From positions 1-18,781 of the forward strand of contig JAEWNN010000181.1 of NCBI GenBank assembly GCA_023457035.1: a stretch of 18,781 nt of DNA, in the 5' to 3' direction. This DNA is from Verrucomicrobiota bacterium. GTDB taxonomy: Bacteria; Verrucomicrobiota; Verrucomicrobiia; Opitutales; Opitutaceae. The notes under the pieces are model-generated. The model searched no databases, had not been told where the DNA came from, and worked only from the letters and a program-made list of their open reading frames with translations. Both the position numbers and the translations under genes were made by a program. Below are positions 1-8,960 of the stretch, one piece after another; position 1 is the stretch's first letter, and each line of letters begins with the position of its first letter.

Positions 1-685
<685 letters not shown>

Positions 686-782
686 GGCGGAGGGGGGAAT
701 TCGGAAGGAAGGAGAATCTGGAACTCAGGAAATCAGGAAGCGGAGGGCGGAGGGCAGACGGCGGAGGGAGATGACTGATGGC

Positions 783-1115
783 AGAAGACGGACGACGGAA
801 GGGAATGAAAGGCGGATTTCGGAACTCGGAAGGGGTGGATGTGGAAATCAGGGAGTCAGGAACGGAAGATTCACCACAGAGAGCACGGAGGGCACAGAGG
901 ACGGAAGACGGACGACAGAAGGGAACGAAGAGAAGGAAGGACGGATTCCGGAACTCGGAAGGGGAGAATGTGGAAATCAGGGAATCAGGAACGGAAGATT
1001 CACCACAGAGAGCACGGAGGACACAGAGGACGGAAGACGGACGGCAGAAGGGAACGAAGAGAAGGAAGGGCGGCGGAGAGGAGAATCTGGAACTCAGGAG
1101 ATCAGGAACGGAGTT
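783..1115 (+). repeat. Purine-rich tandem repeat, 129-bp period
   Basis: Long direct repeats fill the clpB/J-protein gap. The block beginning GTGGAAATCAGGGA at 841 recurs at 970, ACGGAAGACGG at 901 recurs at 1030, and CGGAACTCGGAAGGGG recurs with the same 129-bp offset. There are about two and a half copies, the outer ones decayed. Each unit contains ATCAGGAACGGAAG, TTCACCACAGAGAGCACGG and AGAAGGGAACGAAGAGAAGG. One strand is almost entirely purine. Open frames across it are low-complexity (TTESTEGTED-like) and differ between copies, so it is not called coding. A related block lies at 2813-3015 in the same orientation. Confidence 0.85.
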
Positions 1116-1117
1116 TC

Positions 1118-1194
1118 ACCACGGAGGGCACAGAGGGGGGAAAGGCGGAGGAGCTGAGTTCTGAACTCTTCCGGCTCTCGGTGTTCTCTGTGGT
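1118..1194 (-). terminator. Possible hairpin terminator of the J-protein gene made from repeat arms
   Basis: The arm 1118-1135 (ACCACGGAGGGCACAGAG) and the arm 1177-1194 (CTCGGTGTTCTCTGTGGT) are opposite-facing copies of the CACAGAG repeat. In the plus-strand RNA they could pair over 17 of 18 positions if G-U pairs are allowed. In the minus-strand RNA, where the J-protein transcript runs, those pairs become A-C mismatches, so 14 of 18 pair. The hairpin begins 16 bp beyond the J-protein stop codon but has a 41-nt loop and no U tract, so a terminator role is only a suggestion. Confidence 0.25.
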
Positions 1195-1209
1195 TCAATT
1201 CAGGTGTTC

Positions 1210-2166
1210 CTACTCGCGCGGGTTGAAGCGGGAGGTTTCGGAGAGTTTCTCCCAGAGGGCGCGCTCGGCGGGGGGCGGGTCCTCGGGGACCTGGACGCGG
1301 ATGATCACGTGGAGATCGCCGCGGTGGCCGTGCTCGTTGTGGAGGCCGAGGCCGTTGAGGCGGAGCTGCTGGCCGCCCTGCGTGCCGGGCTTGATCTTGA
1401 GGTTCACTTTGCCGTCGAGCGTCTGCAGCGGGATTGTGGCGCCGAGGACGGCTTCCCACGGGGCGAGCTCGAGATCGTAGAAGAGATCGTCGCCCTCGCG
1501 GCGGAACTCCGGGTGCTGGAGGAAACGGACGTTGAGGTAGAAGTCGCCGCCGTTGCCTTGGCCGGCGAGGCGGATCTTCTGCCCCTCGCGAATGCCGGCG
1601 GGGATCTTGATGTTGTAGGTGTGCGGCGCGGATTGGCCGGTCTGCGGATCGGTGCGCTTGTAGGTGATCTGGCGGTGCGAGCCCTTCACGGCCTCCTCGA
1701 GCGTGATGCGGAGGTCGGCCTCGACATCGCCGGAGGGACGCTTGGCCTTGCCGCGCGGACCGGCGCCACGGCCGCCGCCGGCGCCGCGGCCGAAGAACTG
1801 CTCGAAGAAATCGCTGAAGCCGGCGCCGCCGAAGGCGTCCTCAAAGTCCTGGGGCGAGCCTTGCTGCCACTGGCCGCCGCCGCCGAAGGGATTGCCGCCG
1901 CCGAAACCGCCGCGGCCGAACTGCGGCTGGTCCCAGTTGGCGCCGAGCTCGTCGTAGCGTTTGCGTTTCTCGGGATCGCCGAGGACCTCGTAGGCCTCGT
2001 TGAGCTCCTTGAACTTCGCCTCCATGTTCGCCTTGCGCGTGGCGGTGGGCGCGCGGTCGGGATGGTATTCGCGCGCGAGCTTGCGGAACGCCTTCTTGAT
2101 CTCCTCGGGCGTGGCGGTGCGGGCGACGCCGAGGGTCTGGTAGTAGTCTTTGAAGGCGGAGGGCAT
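1210..2166 (-). CDS. J-domain co-chaperone without zinc finger (CbpA/DnaJ class B-like)
   Basis: Hsp40 co-chaperone that delivers substrates to DnaK and stimulates its ATPase. The 318-residue protein has an N-terminal J domain (about residues 6-70) with the catalytic HPD at 35-37, then a Gly/Phe-rich linker (about 83-145) and a two-lobed C-terminal substrate-binding domain (about 148-305). The four CxxCxGxG zinc-finger repeats of true DnaJ are absent, which places it with CbpA/type II J proteins, and the length fits that class. It lies 34 bp downstream of grpE on the same strand, so the two are very likely cotranscribed. The leader before ATG is CTTCATCCC, with no Shine-Dalgarno. It could be annotated dnaJ by context; the architecture argues for CbpA-like. 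Confidence 0.9.
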   Translation of the reverse strand: MPSAFKDYYQTLGVARTATPEEIKKAFRKLAREYHPDRAPTATRKANMEAKFKELNEAYEVLGDPEKRKRYDELGANWDQPQFGRGGFGGGNPFGGGGQWQQGSPQDFEDAFGGAGFSDFFEQFFGRGAGGGRGAGPRGKAKRPSGDVEADLRITLEEAVKGSHRQITYKRTDPQTGQSAPHTYNIKIPAGIREGQKIRLAGQGNGGDFYLNVRFLQHPEFRREGDDLFYDLELAPWEAVLGATIPLQTLDGKVNLKIKPGTQGGQQLRLNGLGLHNEHGHRGDLHVIIRVQVPEDPPPAERALWEKLSETSRFNPRE

Positions 2167-2200
2167 GGGATGAAGTTTCGGCGCGGGGCGCGCCGAAACT

Positions 2201-2800
2201 TTAGAGCTGGTTCACGACGACTTGGGCGTAGCGGAGGACCTGGTCGCCCTTGATGTAGCCTTCGCGGTAGACCTGCACGATGGCGTGCTCGGGCTTGCCC
2301 TCGACCTTCTGCATCGAGACGGCTTCGTGGCGGTTGGGATCGAAGGGCTGGTCGAGGCTCGGGATCTTCTCGATGCCGTGCTCGCGGAGGAGCTGGTAGA
2401 ACTTGTCGAGCGTCATGCGCACGCCGGTGGTGAGGTGGTCGACGGTCTCCTTGTCGGCGGGCGTGAGGAGCGCCATCTCGAGGTTGTCGGCGATGGAGAG
2501 GGCCTGCTGGATGAACTCGGTCTTCTTGGACTCGGCGGTGCGCTGGGCGTCGCCGGTGATGCGGCGGCGGGTGTTCTCGAAGTCGGCGACCTTGCGGAGA
2601 AACTTCTCGCGCTCCTCGGCGAGGGCGGCCTCGGCCTGCTGCACGCGGGCCTCGAGCTCGGCGATGCGCTGCTGCTCGGGCGAGAGCCCTTCGACAGGCT
2701 CAGGGCGGGCGGCGGCCGGAGGAGGCGTGGCGGTGGCCTGCTCGGCGGCGGGCGGCGGCGTGGATTCGGGAGCGGGAGGAGTGGCGGAGGCTTCGGGCAT
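2201..2800 (-). CDS. grpE: Nucleotide exchange factor GrpE
   Basis: Releases ADP from DnaK so that the chaperone cycle can restart. The 199-residue protein has a low-complexity Ala/Pro N-terminus (1-35), a long helix predicted as coiled coil (about 40-95, ELEARVQQAEAALAEEREK), and the C-terminal GrpE head with the family signature region HEAVSMQKVEGKPEHAIVQVYREGYIKGDQ (here in two overlapping pieces: HEAVSMQKVEGKPEHAIV and VYREGYIKGDQVLRYAQVVV). Length is typical. The N-terminal linker contains RPEPVEGLS, encoded by a copy of a dispersed intergenic-type repeat inserted in frame (see separate entry). Upstream of the ATG is TTTCATCATCCGTC, without Shine-Dalgarno. The J-protein gene follows after 34 bp. 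dnaK is not in the window. Confidence 0.95.
   Translation of the reverse strand: MPEASATPPAPESTPPPAAEQATATPPPAAARPEPVEGLSPEQQRIAELEARVQQAEAALAEEREKFLRKVADFENTRRRITGDAQRTAESKKTEFIQQALSIADNLEMALLTPADKETVDHLTTGVRMTLDKFYQLLREHGIEKIPSLDQPFDPNRHEAVSMQKVEGKPEHAIVQVYREGYIKGDQVLRYAQVVVNQL
2686..2706. repeat. Dispersed imperfect palindrome inside grpE
   Basis: The 21-bp element GCCCTTCGACAGGCTCAGGG(C) ends in perfect 5-bp inverted arms (GCCCT/AGGGC). It matches, from memory, a short repeat widespread between genes in many GC-rich bacteria, whose translation gives the familiar peptide PEPVEGLS. Here it sits in frame within the unstructured N-terminal part of grpE, where an extra seven residues would be tolerated. 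The repeat identity is from recall, not from a search. Confidence 0.65.
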
Positions 2801-2812
2801 GACGGATGATGA

Positions 2813-3015
2813 AATGTGGAAAGCTGGAAAAGTGGAACGGAAGACGGAGGACAGAAGGAAACGAAGAGAACGAAGGGCGTTCTGCGTTCGGCAGAATCTT
2901 CGGCGCGGAGCGCCTACGCGAGGACGGGAAATGTGGAAATCAGGGAATCAGGAGCGGAAGACGGATTTGGGCACAGAGGGCACGGAGGCGGAGGAGGACA
3001 CAGAGGACGGAGGGC
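2813..3015 (+). repeat. Second purine-rich repeat block, with small hairpins
   Basis: Diverged copy of the repeat family seen at 783-1115 and in the same orientation: GTGGAAATCAGGGAATCAGG, CGGAAGACGG, GAAACGAAGAGAACGAAGG and GGGCACAGAGGGCACGGAGG are all recognisable. It fills most of the grpE-htpG gap. Two palindromes interrupt it: TTCTGC-GTTCG-GCAGAA (2880-2896) and GGCGC-GGA-GCGCC followed by TAC (2902-2917). The latter looks like a short GTAG-hairpin unit on the minus strand. No credible gene is seen. Confidence 0.75.
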
Positions 3016-3021
3016 GGACGA

Positions 3022-3105
3022 GTAGGGCCGGTCTCTGACCGGCCTATCTGGGCGTTGTCTTGTGGCGGACGGTGCTGGTGGTGTCCGGTCGGAGACCGGA
3101 CCTAC
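3022..3105. repeat. REP/BIME-like pair of GTAG hairpins (site A)
   Basis: First unit: GTAG then GGCCGGTC-TCT-GACCGGCC (perfect 8-bp stem). Second unit, inverted: GTCCGGTC-GGA-GACCGGAC then CTAC (GTAG on the other strand). The two GTAG boxes are at the outer ends. The stems differ at one base pair by compensating changes. The site lies between htpG and grpE. Confidence 0.8.
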
Positions 3106-3151
3106 TCGTTGGGCGGGTTAGCGATGGATCAACGGAGGATAGGTTTTTGAT

Positions 3152-3189
3152 GCTCTGTGATCTCCTCTGCTCTCTGTGAACTCTGTGAC
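3152..3189 (-). repeat. CACAGAG-type repeat in opposite orientation
   Basis: Read on the minus strand this is TCACAGAGTTCACAGAGAGC followed by AGAGGAGATCACAGAGCA, the same CACAGAG-rich motif as in the purine-rich blocks but facing the other way. It begins 22 bp beyond the htpG stop codon. It may be the other boundary of the repeat-filled gap, as the arm at 1177-1194 is for the clpB-side block. Confidence 0.6.
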
Positions 3190-3210
3190 GGGATCGGAAT
3201 GTTGGAGCGG

Positions 3211-5064
<1,854 letters not shown>

Positions 5065-5321
5065 GAGCGGAAGGATGGGTTTGTTTGAGAAAGGTTTGGG
5101 CGAGCTGCGAAAACGGGAGGCGCGAGCGCGCCGGATCAGGCGGAGGTTTTGCAGAAGGTGTGCCGCGACGAGCGGCGAACGGGTTACCTCTGAAAACGGA
5201 GGAAGGCAACGAAGCGCTCGGGCCGGGGGCGTGTCAACGTGGCACGCTGGTTGGCGCAGTGCGGGCGGAGTTGGCGCGATCGGCGGCGGATGCGAGCACG
5301 CGACGGCGCGCGGCAGGCGAG

Positions 5322-5361
5322 CGCACAAGATTCTGTTCCGGTCGGAACAGAAAAGTGTGCG
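5322..5361. promoter_or_regulatory. Nested palindrome 1 upstream of htpG (operator-like)
   Basis: The core CTGTTCCG-GT-CGGAACAG has perfect 8-bp arms. Outside it, CGCACA and TGTGCG form a further perfect 6-bp pair separated from the core by 5 nt on each side. It could be a dimeric repressor site or an RNA hairpin. It lies about 260 bp upstream of the htpG start. The core resembles no heat-shock operator that I know. Confidence 0.55.
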
Positions 5362-5397
5362 GTCGGGATCTGGGAGCGCTGGGCAGGGCGGAGCGAG

Positions 5398-5436
5398 CGC
5401 ACAAAATCATGTTCCGATCGGAACAGATTTTGTGCG
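5398..5436. promoter_or_regulatory. Nested palindrome 2 upstream of htpG (operator-like)
   Basis: The core TGTTCCGATCGGAACA is a perfect 16-bp palindrome. It is flanked by CGCACAAAATC and GATTTTGTGCG, which are perfectly complementary over 11 bp, with one unpaired A. In total 38 of 39 bases are palindromic. Copy 1 starts 76 bp to the left and shares the core and the outer CGCACA arms. The preceding GAGCG sequence is also shared, so this is a duplicated unit. Confidence 0.6.
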
Positions 5437-5506
5437 TTCGGTGAATCGCGGGAGTACGGGCTCGGCTGCGGCGGGCCGGGGGCGACAACACGCCGAGGGA
5501 GTAGGG

Positions 5507-5542
5507 CGCAAAATTCGGACGCGGTCGGGACAAGAATTTGCG
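5507..5542. repeat. Decayed third palindrome upstream of htpG
   Basis: CGCAAAATTC and GAATTTGCG pair with a single bulge. The intervening bases contain GTCGGGACA, close to the GTCGGAACA of copy 1. GTAG stands directly before it (5501-5504). It is read as a degenerate copy of palindromes 1 and 2. Confidence 0.4.
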
Positions 5543-5846
5543 TCGGCGGATGTGCGAATGATGGGTGCGTGGATGATGGGTGCGCGGATGATTCCGGTGG
5601 AGGCGAGCGGCGGGAGGAACCGCGTGGCGGTTTGGGCGGGACCGCGTGCTGGGATGCAGCAGGCGGTGGGCCTCGCGGGGCGTTTGGCCGTCGGGGGAAG
5701 ACGGAGCCTGGGCGACCGGGGCGCTGATGACCGGACGACGAGCTGCCGGAGACTGCGTGTGGCGCTGACGACGGGATCGGCGGCTTGATCCCCTTCAGCC
5801 GGTACAGCGTGGGCCGATAGTCGGTTTACCCCAACTCCCTCACCTC

Positions 5847-6269
5847 ATGCAAAAACGCGGCTTTCTTCTCTCTGTTCAGACCAAACTCCAAGGCCATCTG
5901 ATGTGGTTGGTCTTCTGCTCGATGGCGGTTCCGACCCTGGCCCTCGGAGTCCTGGTCTTGGTGCTGCTGCGGTATCCCTTCGATCTGTTCGCCGGGGGAA
6001 CGCCGGAGGAAACGCGTGCGCGTGTCCTGCTGGTGCTTTGTATCGCCGCTCCGGTCGTGTTCATCGGGTTGCTCAGTTGGGCGTTCTTCCTGACCAACCG
6101 GATTGTCGGCCCAGTCGAGCGCATGATCCGCGAACTCGACGAGCGTCTCCGCGGCACCGCCTCGGGCCCGATCATCCTGCGGCCCAAGGACCTGCTGCGC
6201 CCCCTCGCGGAGAAGATCAATCTGGTCATCGCGGATTGGGAGCAGAACAAGAAGAACCGGGGCGTGTAG
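5847..6269 (+). CDS. Small two-TM membrane protein with HAMP-like tail
   Basis: A 140-residue protein that I cannot assign to a characterised gene. Two hydrophobic segments, about residues 18-42 (LMWLVFCSMAVPTLALGVLVLVLL) in shorter terms MWLVFCSMAVPTLALGVLVL, and about 61-83 (RVLLVLCIAAPVVFIGLLSW), frame a short loop of some 18 residues. After TM2 comes TNRIVGPVERMIRELDERLR followed by LRPKDLLRPLAEKINLVI, which looks like a HAMP linker: the Pro in the first helix and the connector are in the usual positions. No kinase, cyclase or methyl-accepting domain follows; the protein ends 15 residues later. It may be a stand-alone signalling adaptor or a relic of a receptor. Start ATG follows CAACTCCCTCACCTC with no Shine-Dalgarno. 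Confidence 0.75.
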   Translation: MQKRGFLLSVQTKLQGHLMWLVFCSMAVPTLALGVLVLVLLRYPFDLFAGGTPEETRARVLLVLCIAAPVVFIGLLSWAFFLTNRIVGPVERMIRELDERLRGTASGPIILRPKDLLRPLAEKINLVIADWEQNKKNRGV

Positions 6270-6289
6270 ACTCGGGTCGGTGATCCACG

Positions 6290-6308
6290 GGCCCGGTTTT
6301 CCCGGGTC
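6290..6308. terminator. Weak hairpin between convergent genes
   Basis: GGCCCGG-TTTTC-CCGGGTC forms a 7-bp stem (one G-T pair) 20 bp beyond the small membrane-protein gene and between two convergent genes. There is no following T tract, so this may be a terminator without a U run or only GC-rich sequence. Confidence 0.25.
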
Positions 6309-6419
6309 GAGGGACGAGCGCCGTGCTCCCGGTGGGCCGCTTGCGCTGGATCGCAGACACAAACGTTCGCTCGGCTACCAGGCTCTCGTCGCTCGTTTGT
6401 TCGACGCTCGGCCGACTGA

Positions 6420-7148
6420 TCACGCCTTCGGCGGGATCATGGGCGGGGGCGACGGCCGGAGGTACGGGTCGAACCAGTGCTGGACCCCCTCGAGCGACTC
6501 GGTGATCGTCTGCTGCACGGCGACGGCGTAGAGATCGAGGAAGACGACGGCGTTGACCATGTAGTCGCTCTCGGTGGCGTGGCGGAGGCGCTCGACCATC
6601 GCGGCGTTCACCACCTGCACGTTGCGGTAGATCTCCTGGAGACCGTCGAAACCGAAGTCCGCGGGCTGGTTGTTCCGGGCGCGGAAGTACTGAGCGAGCA
6701 GGTACATCGAGGTGGCGCGGTAGATCGTCTCTTCTCGGCTGGCGAGCGGGAGGTGGAAACGCGCCATCGGGCGGAAGAAGGCGAGATGCGGGCAGCCGCT
6801 GGCGGCGTTGATCAGCCCGAGGAGCGACCCGATCGCGCGCTGGGCGCTGGTCTGCTGGGAGATGGTCCGCTCGGAGGTCACGACCTCGAGCCGCACCAGG
6901 TCCCAGGAGAGCAGATCGCCGAGGCGGTGGACGACTGGCACGAGGCAGGCGGCGAGGGGGCAGCGCTCGTGGGTGGCGGCGTTGAGCGGGCAGTTGGCGC
7001 AGCGGTGGTTTTCCAGCGCGGTCCAGGCGGGCAGATAGATCGGGCGCGAAGCCGCCAACTCCAAGGTGACCGCATCAAGCTGGAGCAGAAAAACCTCCCG
7101 CGCGCCGTTGGGCAGGGTGAAGATGTACTCGATTTCCTTGGTGGCCAT
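6420..7148 (-). CDS. Conserved-looking protein with Cys cluster, function unknown
   Basis: A 242-residue soluble protein that I do not recognise with certainty. The start MATKEIEYIFTLPNG is chosen because a longer in-frame version adds an Arg-rich, GC-biased extension lying in the divergent promoter region. After a beta-rich N-terminus (about 1-45) comes a cysteine cluster C50-x2-C53-x9-C63-x4-C68, suitable for a metal or Fe-S site; a further GCPH lies near residue 122. The rest is mainly alpha-helical, with REETIYRATSMYLLAQYFRA and ATESDYMVNAVVFLDLYAVA. Its tail is Pro-rich. It is transcribed divergently from der (155-bp gap) and convergently with the small membrane protein. No signal peptide is seen. 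The Cys pattern makes it a real gene rather than a GC artefact. Confidence 0.8.
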   Translation of the reverse strand: MATKEIEYIFTLPNGAREVFLLQLDAVTLELAASRPIYLPAWTALENHRCANCPLNAATHERCPLAACLVPVVHRLGDLLSWDLVRLEVVTSERTISQQTSAQRAIGSLLGLINAASGCPHLAFFRPMARFHLPLASREETIYRATSMYLLAQYFRARNNQPADFGFDGLQEIYRNVQVVNAAMVERLRHATESDYMVNAVVFLDLYAVAVQQTITESLEGVQHWFDPYLRPSPPPMIPPKA

Positions 7149-7303
7149 CGGGGGGCGATATGCGGTTGCGAGCAGCGGCGATTCCGCGCCGAAGGTCAAT
7201 CGTGCGGCGACTGCGGTTCGCGAAAACCGGGCCGCGCGGCGGGGGAGTGCCCGAAAAACATTCTCCTCGCCCCGCACCGGGCCGGTGTGGATTGTCCCGG
7301 CGC

Positions 7304-8734
7304 ATGTCCCGCATCGTCGCCATCGTAGGTCGTCCGAACGTCGGCAAAAGCCGCCTGTTCAACCGTCTTGTCCGCCGCCGTGTCTCCATCGTCCATGACG
7401 AAGCCGGCATCACGCGCGACATCGTCTCCGGCACGGTCGACAAGGACTACATGCTGCTCGACACCGGCGGCCTCGGTCTCGATCCGCGGACCACGCCCGA
7501 CAAGCTCATCCCGGCGGTGGAGGCGCAGGCGCGCTTCGCCATCGAGACCGCGTCGCTGATCCTCTTCGTCGTCGACGCCCGCGAGACGGAGAACCCGCTC
7601 GACGACAAGGCCGCGAAGCTGCTGCGCAAGAGCGGCAAACCGGTGATCGTCGTGCTCAACAAGAGCGACAACCCCGACGCCCCCGCGCCGCTCAACCCCT
7701 TCAAGCGTCTCGGTTTCACCCAGTTCATCCACCTCTCCGCCGAGCACGGGCACGGCGAGGATGCCCTGCGCACCGCGATCGCCCAGAAGCTCGGCCCGGC
7801 CCCCGTGGTCGAGCCGACCGCCCCGGTCGGCGAGCGCACCGCGGACAACCCGCTCAAGATCGTCTTCGTCGGCCGGCCCAACGTCGGCAAGTCCTCGCTC
7901 GCCAACCACCTGATGTCGCAGCGCCGGCTCATCGTCAGCGACATCCCGGGCACGACGCGCGACTCGGTCGAGCTCGACTTCACCTTCACCACGGCGGAGG
8001 GCAAGCAGTGGCCCTTCCGGCTCATGGATACGGCGGGCATCAAGACGAACACCAAGCTCGCCTCGCCGGTGGAGTATTTCTCCCGCGTGCGCTCGATCGA
8101 CGCGCTGCAGAACGCCGACATCGTCTATCTCGTGCTCGACGCCCTCGACGGCGTGACGAAGCAGGACAAGGCGATCGGCGCCGAGATCGTGAAGGCCAAC
8201 AAGCCCTGCGTCGTGCTCGTCAACAAGTGGGACCTGGTGCACGACACCTTCCGCGACAAGCCGCTGCGCGGCTACGAGGACGAGGCCGACTACCGCGAGA
8301 AGTACTCGGAGGCGGCCGGCCGCGAGCTGTTCTTCACCCCGGGCGCGCCGCTGGTGTACATCTCGGCGCTGAAGGGGTTCGCCGTCGAGCGCATGCTCGC
8401 CGCCGCGCGCCGCATCGACCAGTCGCTCGACAAGAAACTGCCCACCGCGAAGCTCAACCAGGTGCTGCTGCGCCTCACCGACCGCGTGCCGCCGCCGGCC
8501 GTGGGCGGGAAACGTTTCCGCGCCTACTACGCCGTGCAGACCGGCAATCGCCCGTACCGCATCAAGATCTTCTGCAACAACGGCACGGTCATGTCGGAGT
8601 CGTACCGCCGGTATCTGGAAAGCGGAGTCATCGAGGAGTTCCACCTCAACGGCTGCCCGATCCACTTCGATCTCGTCGGCAAGGAGAAAGCGCCGCGGCC
8701 CGACTACGTGCCCCGCCGCCACGACGAGGACTGA
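7304..8734 (+). CDS. der: Ribosome assembly GTPase Der (EngA)
   Basis: Essential GTPase with two tandem G domains that helps mature the 50S subunit. The 476-residue length is usual. G domain 1 has GRPNVGKS at residues 9-16, DTGG, and NKSD; G domain 2 starts near residue 183 with GRPNVGKSSLANHL, then DTAG and NKWD. The C-terminal KH-like domain begins after residue 385 and contains FRAYYAVQTGNRPYRIKIFC, the region that contacts rRNA. In the first P-loop the residue after Ser is Arg, where Thr is commoner. The start MSRIVAIVGRPNVG is set by homology; the leader has no Shine-Dalgarno. It is transcribed away from the Cys-cluster gene and followed by a GTAG-hairpin pair. Confidence 0.97.
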   Translation: MSRIVAIVGRPNVGKSRLFNRLVRRRVSIVHDEAGITRDIVSGTVDKDYMLLDTGGLGLDPRTTPDKLIPAVEAQARFAIETASLILFVVDARETENPLDDKAAKLLRKSGKPVIVVLNKSDNPDAPAPLNPFKRLGFTQFIHLSAEHGHGEDALRTAIAQKLGPAPVVEPTAPVGERTADNPLKIVFVGRPNVGKSSLANHLMSQRRLIVSDIPGTTRDSVELDFTFTTAEGKQWPFRLMDTAGIKTNTKLASPVEYFSRVRSIDALQNADIVYLVLDALDGVTKQDKAIGAEIVKANKPCVVLVNKWDLVHDTFRDKPLRGYEDEADYREKYSEAAGRELFFTPGAPLVYISALKGFAVERMLAAARRIDQSLDKKLPTAKLNQVLLRLTDRVPPPAVGGKRFRAYYAVQTGNRPYRIKIFCNNGTVMSESYRRYLESGVIEEFHLNGCPIHFDLVGKEKAPRPDYVPRRHDED

Positions 8735-8746
8735 GGCGCGGCCGAG

Positions 8747-8834
8747 GTAGGTCCGGTCTCCGACCGGACACCCTTGGCTCCCGCTATCACTGGCAGCTCA
8801 CGAACGGTGGCGTCCAGTCGGAGACTGGACCTGC
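8747..8834. repeat. REP/BIME-like pair of GTAG hairpins (site B)
   Basis: Unit 1: GTAG, GTCCGGTC-TCC-GACCGGAC. Unit 2 inverted: GTCCAGTC-GGA-GACTGGAC, then CTGC (GCAG on the other strand). Both 8-bp stems are perfect, and they differ by a compensated G-C to A-T change. It begins 12 bp after der. Confidence 0.8.
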
Positions 8835-8960
8835 GTGTCGTGCGTAGGATCCGGCCTCAGCGCGAGCGGCTACAGCGATTCCGGACACGGCGGCCCGCGC
8901 CTGCGCGCTTTCCCGTTGCCCTCGGCGCCGACGGGCTTTCTTGTCCGCGGCTCCTCCACC

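Larger units (their letters stand above)
5065..5846. other. 782-bp intergenic region upstream of htpG
   Basis: This lies between htpG (minus) and a small membrane-protein gene (plus), so it should hold promoters for both. I see no convincing gene: the open frames are GC-driven and lack domains. It contains the three related palindromes listed separately. There is also a short direct repeat around 5556-5595, GATGATGGGTGCG in two clear copies plus partial ones. No CIRCE element (TTAGCACTC-N9-GAGTGCTAA) and no clear sigma-32 promoter was found upstream of htpG. Confidence 0.6.

Noticed and set aside
778..1164. Open frames in the purine-rich repeats (TTESTEGTED-like proteins)
   Set aside because: They are repeat translations, with several frames open at once and no start signal; such low-complexity products are typical false genes.
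5065..5328. An N-terminal extension of HtpG of about 88 residues
   Set aside because: The extension is GC-driven, lacks Hsp90 homology and runs close to the palindromes; MTAPAEKHVF aligns with known HtpG starts.
5065..5846. CIRCE or sigma-32 promoter for htpG
   Set aside because: No TTAGCACTC-N9-GAGTGCTAA and no CTTGAA-N13-15-CCCCAT pair could be found on the minus strand.
8835..8960. A longer start for the FAD oxidoreductase
   Set aside because: The upstream ATG at 8835 would place translation directly after the second hairpin of site B and adds a Ser/Gly-rich stretch with no homology.
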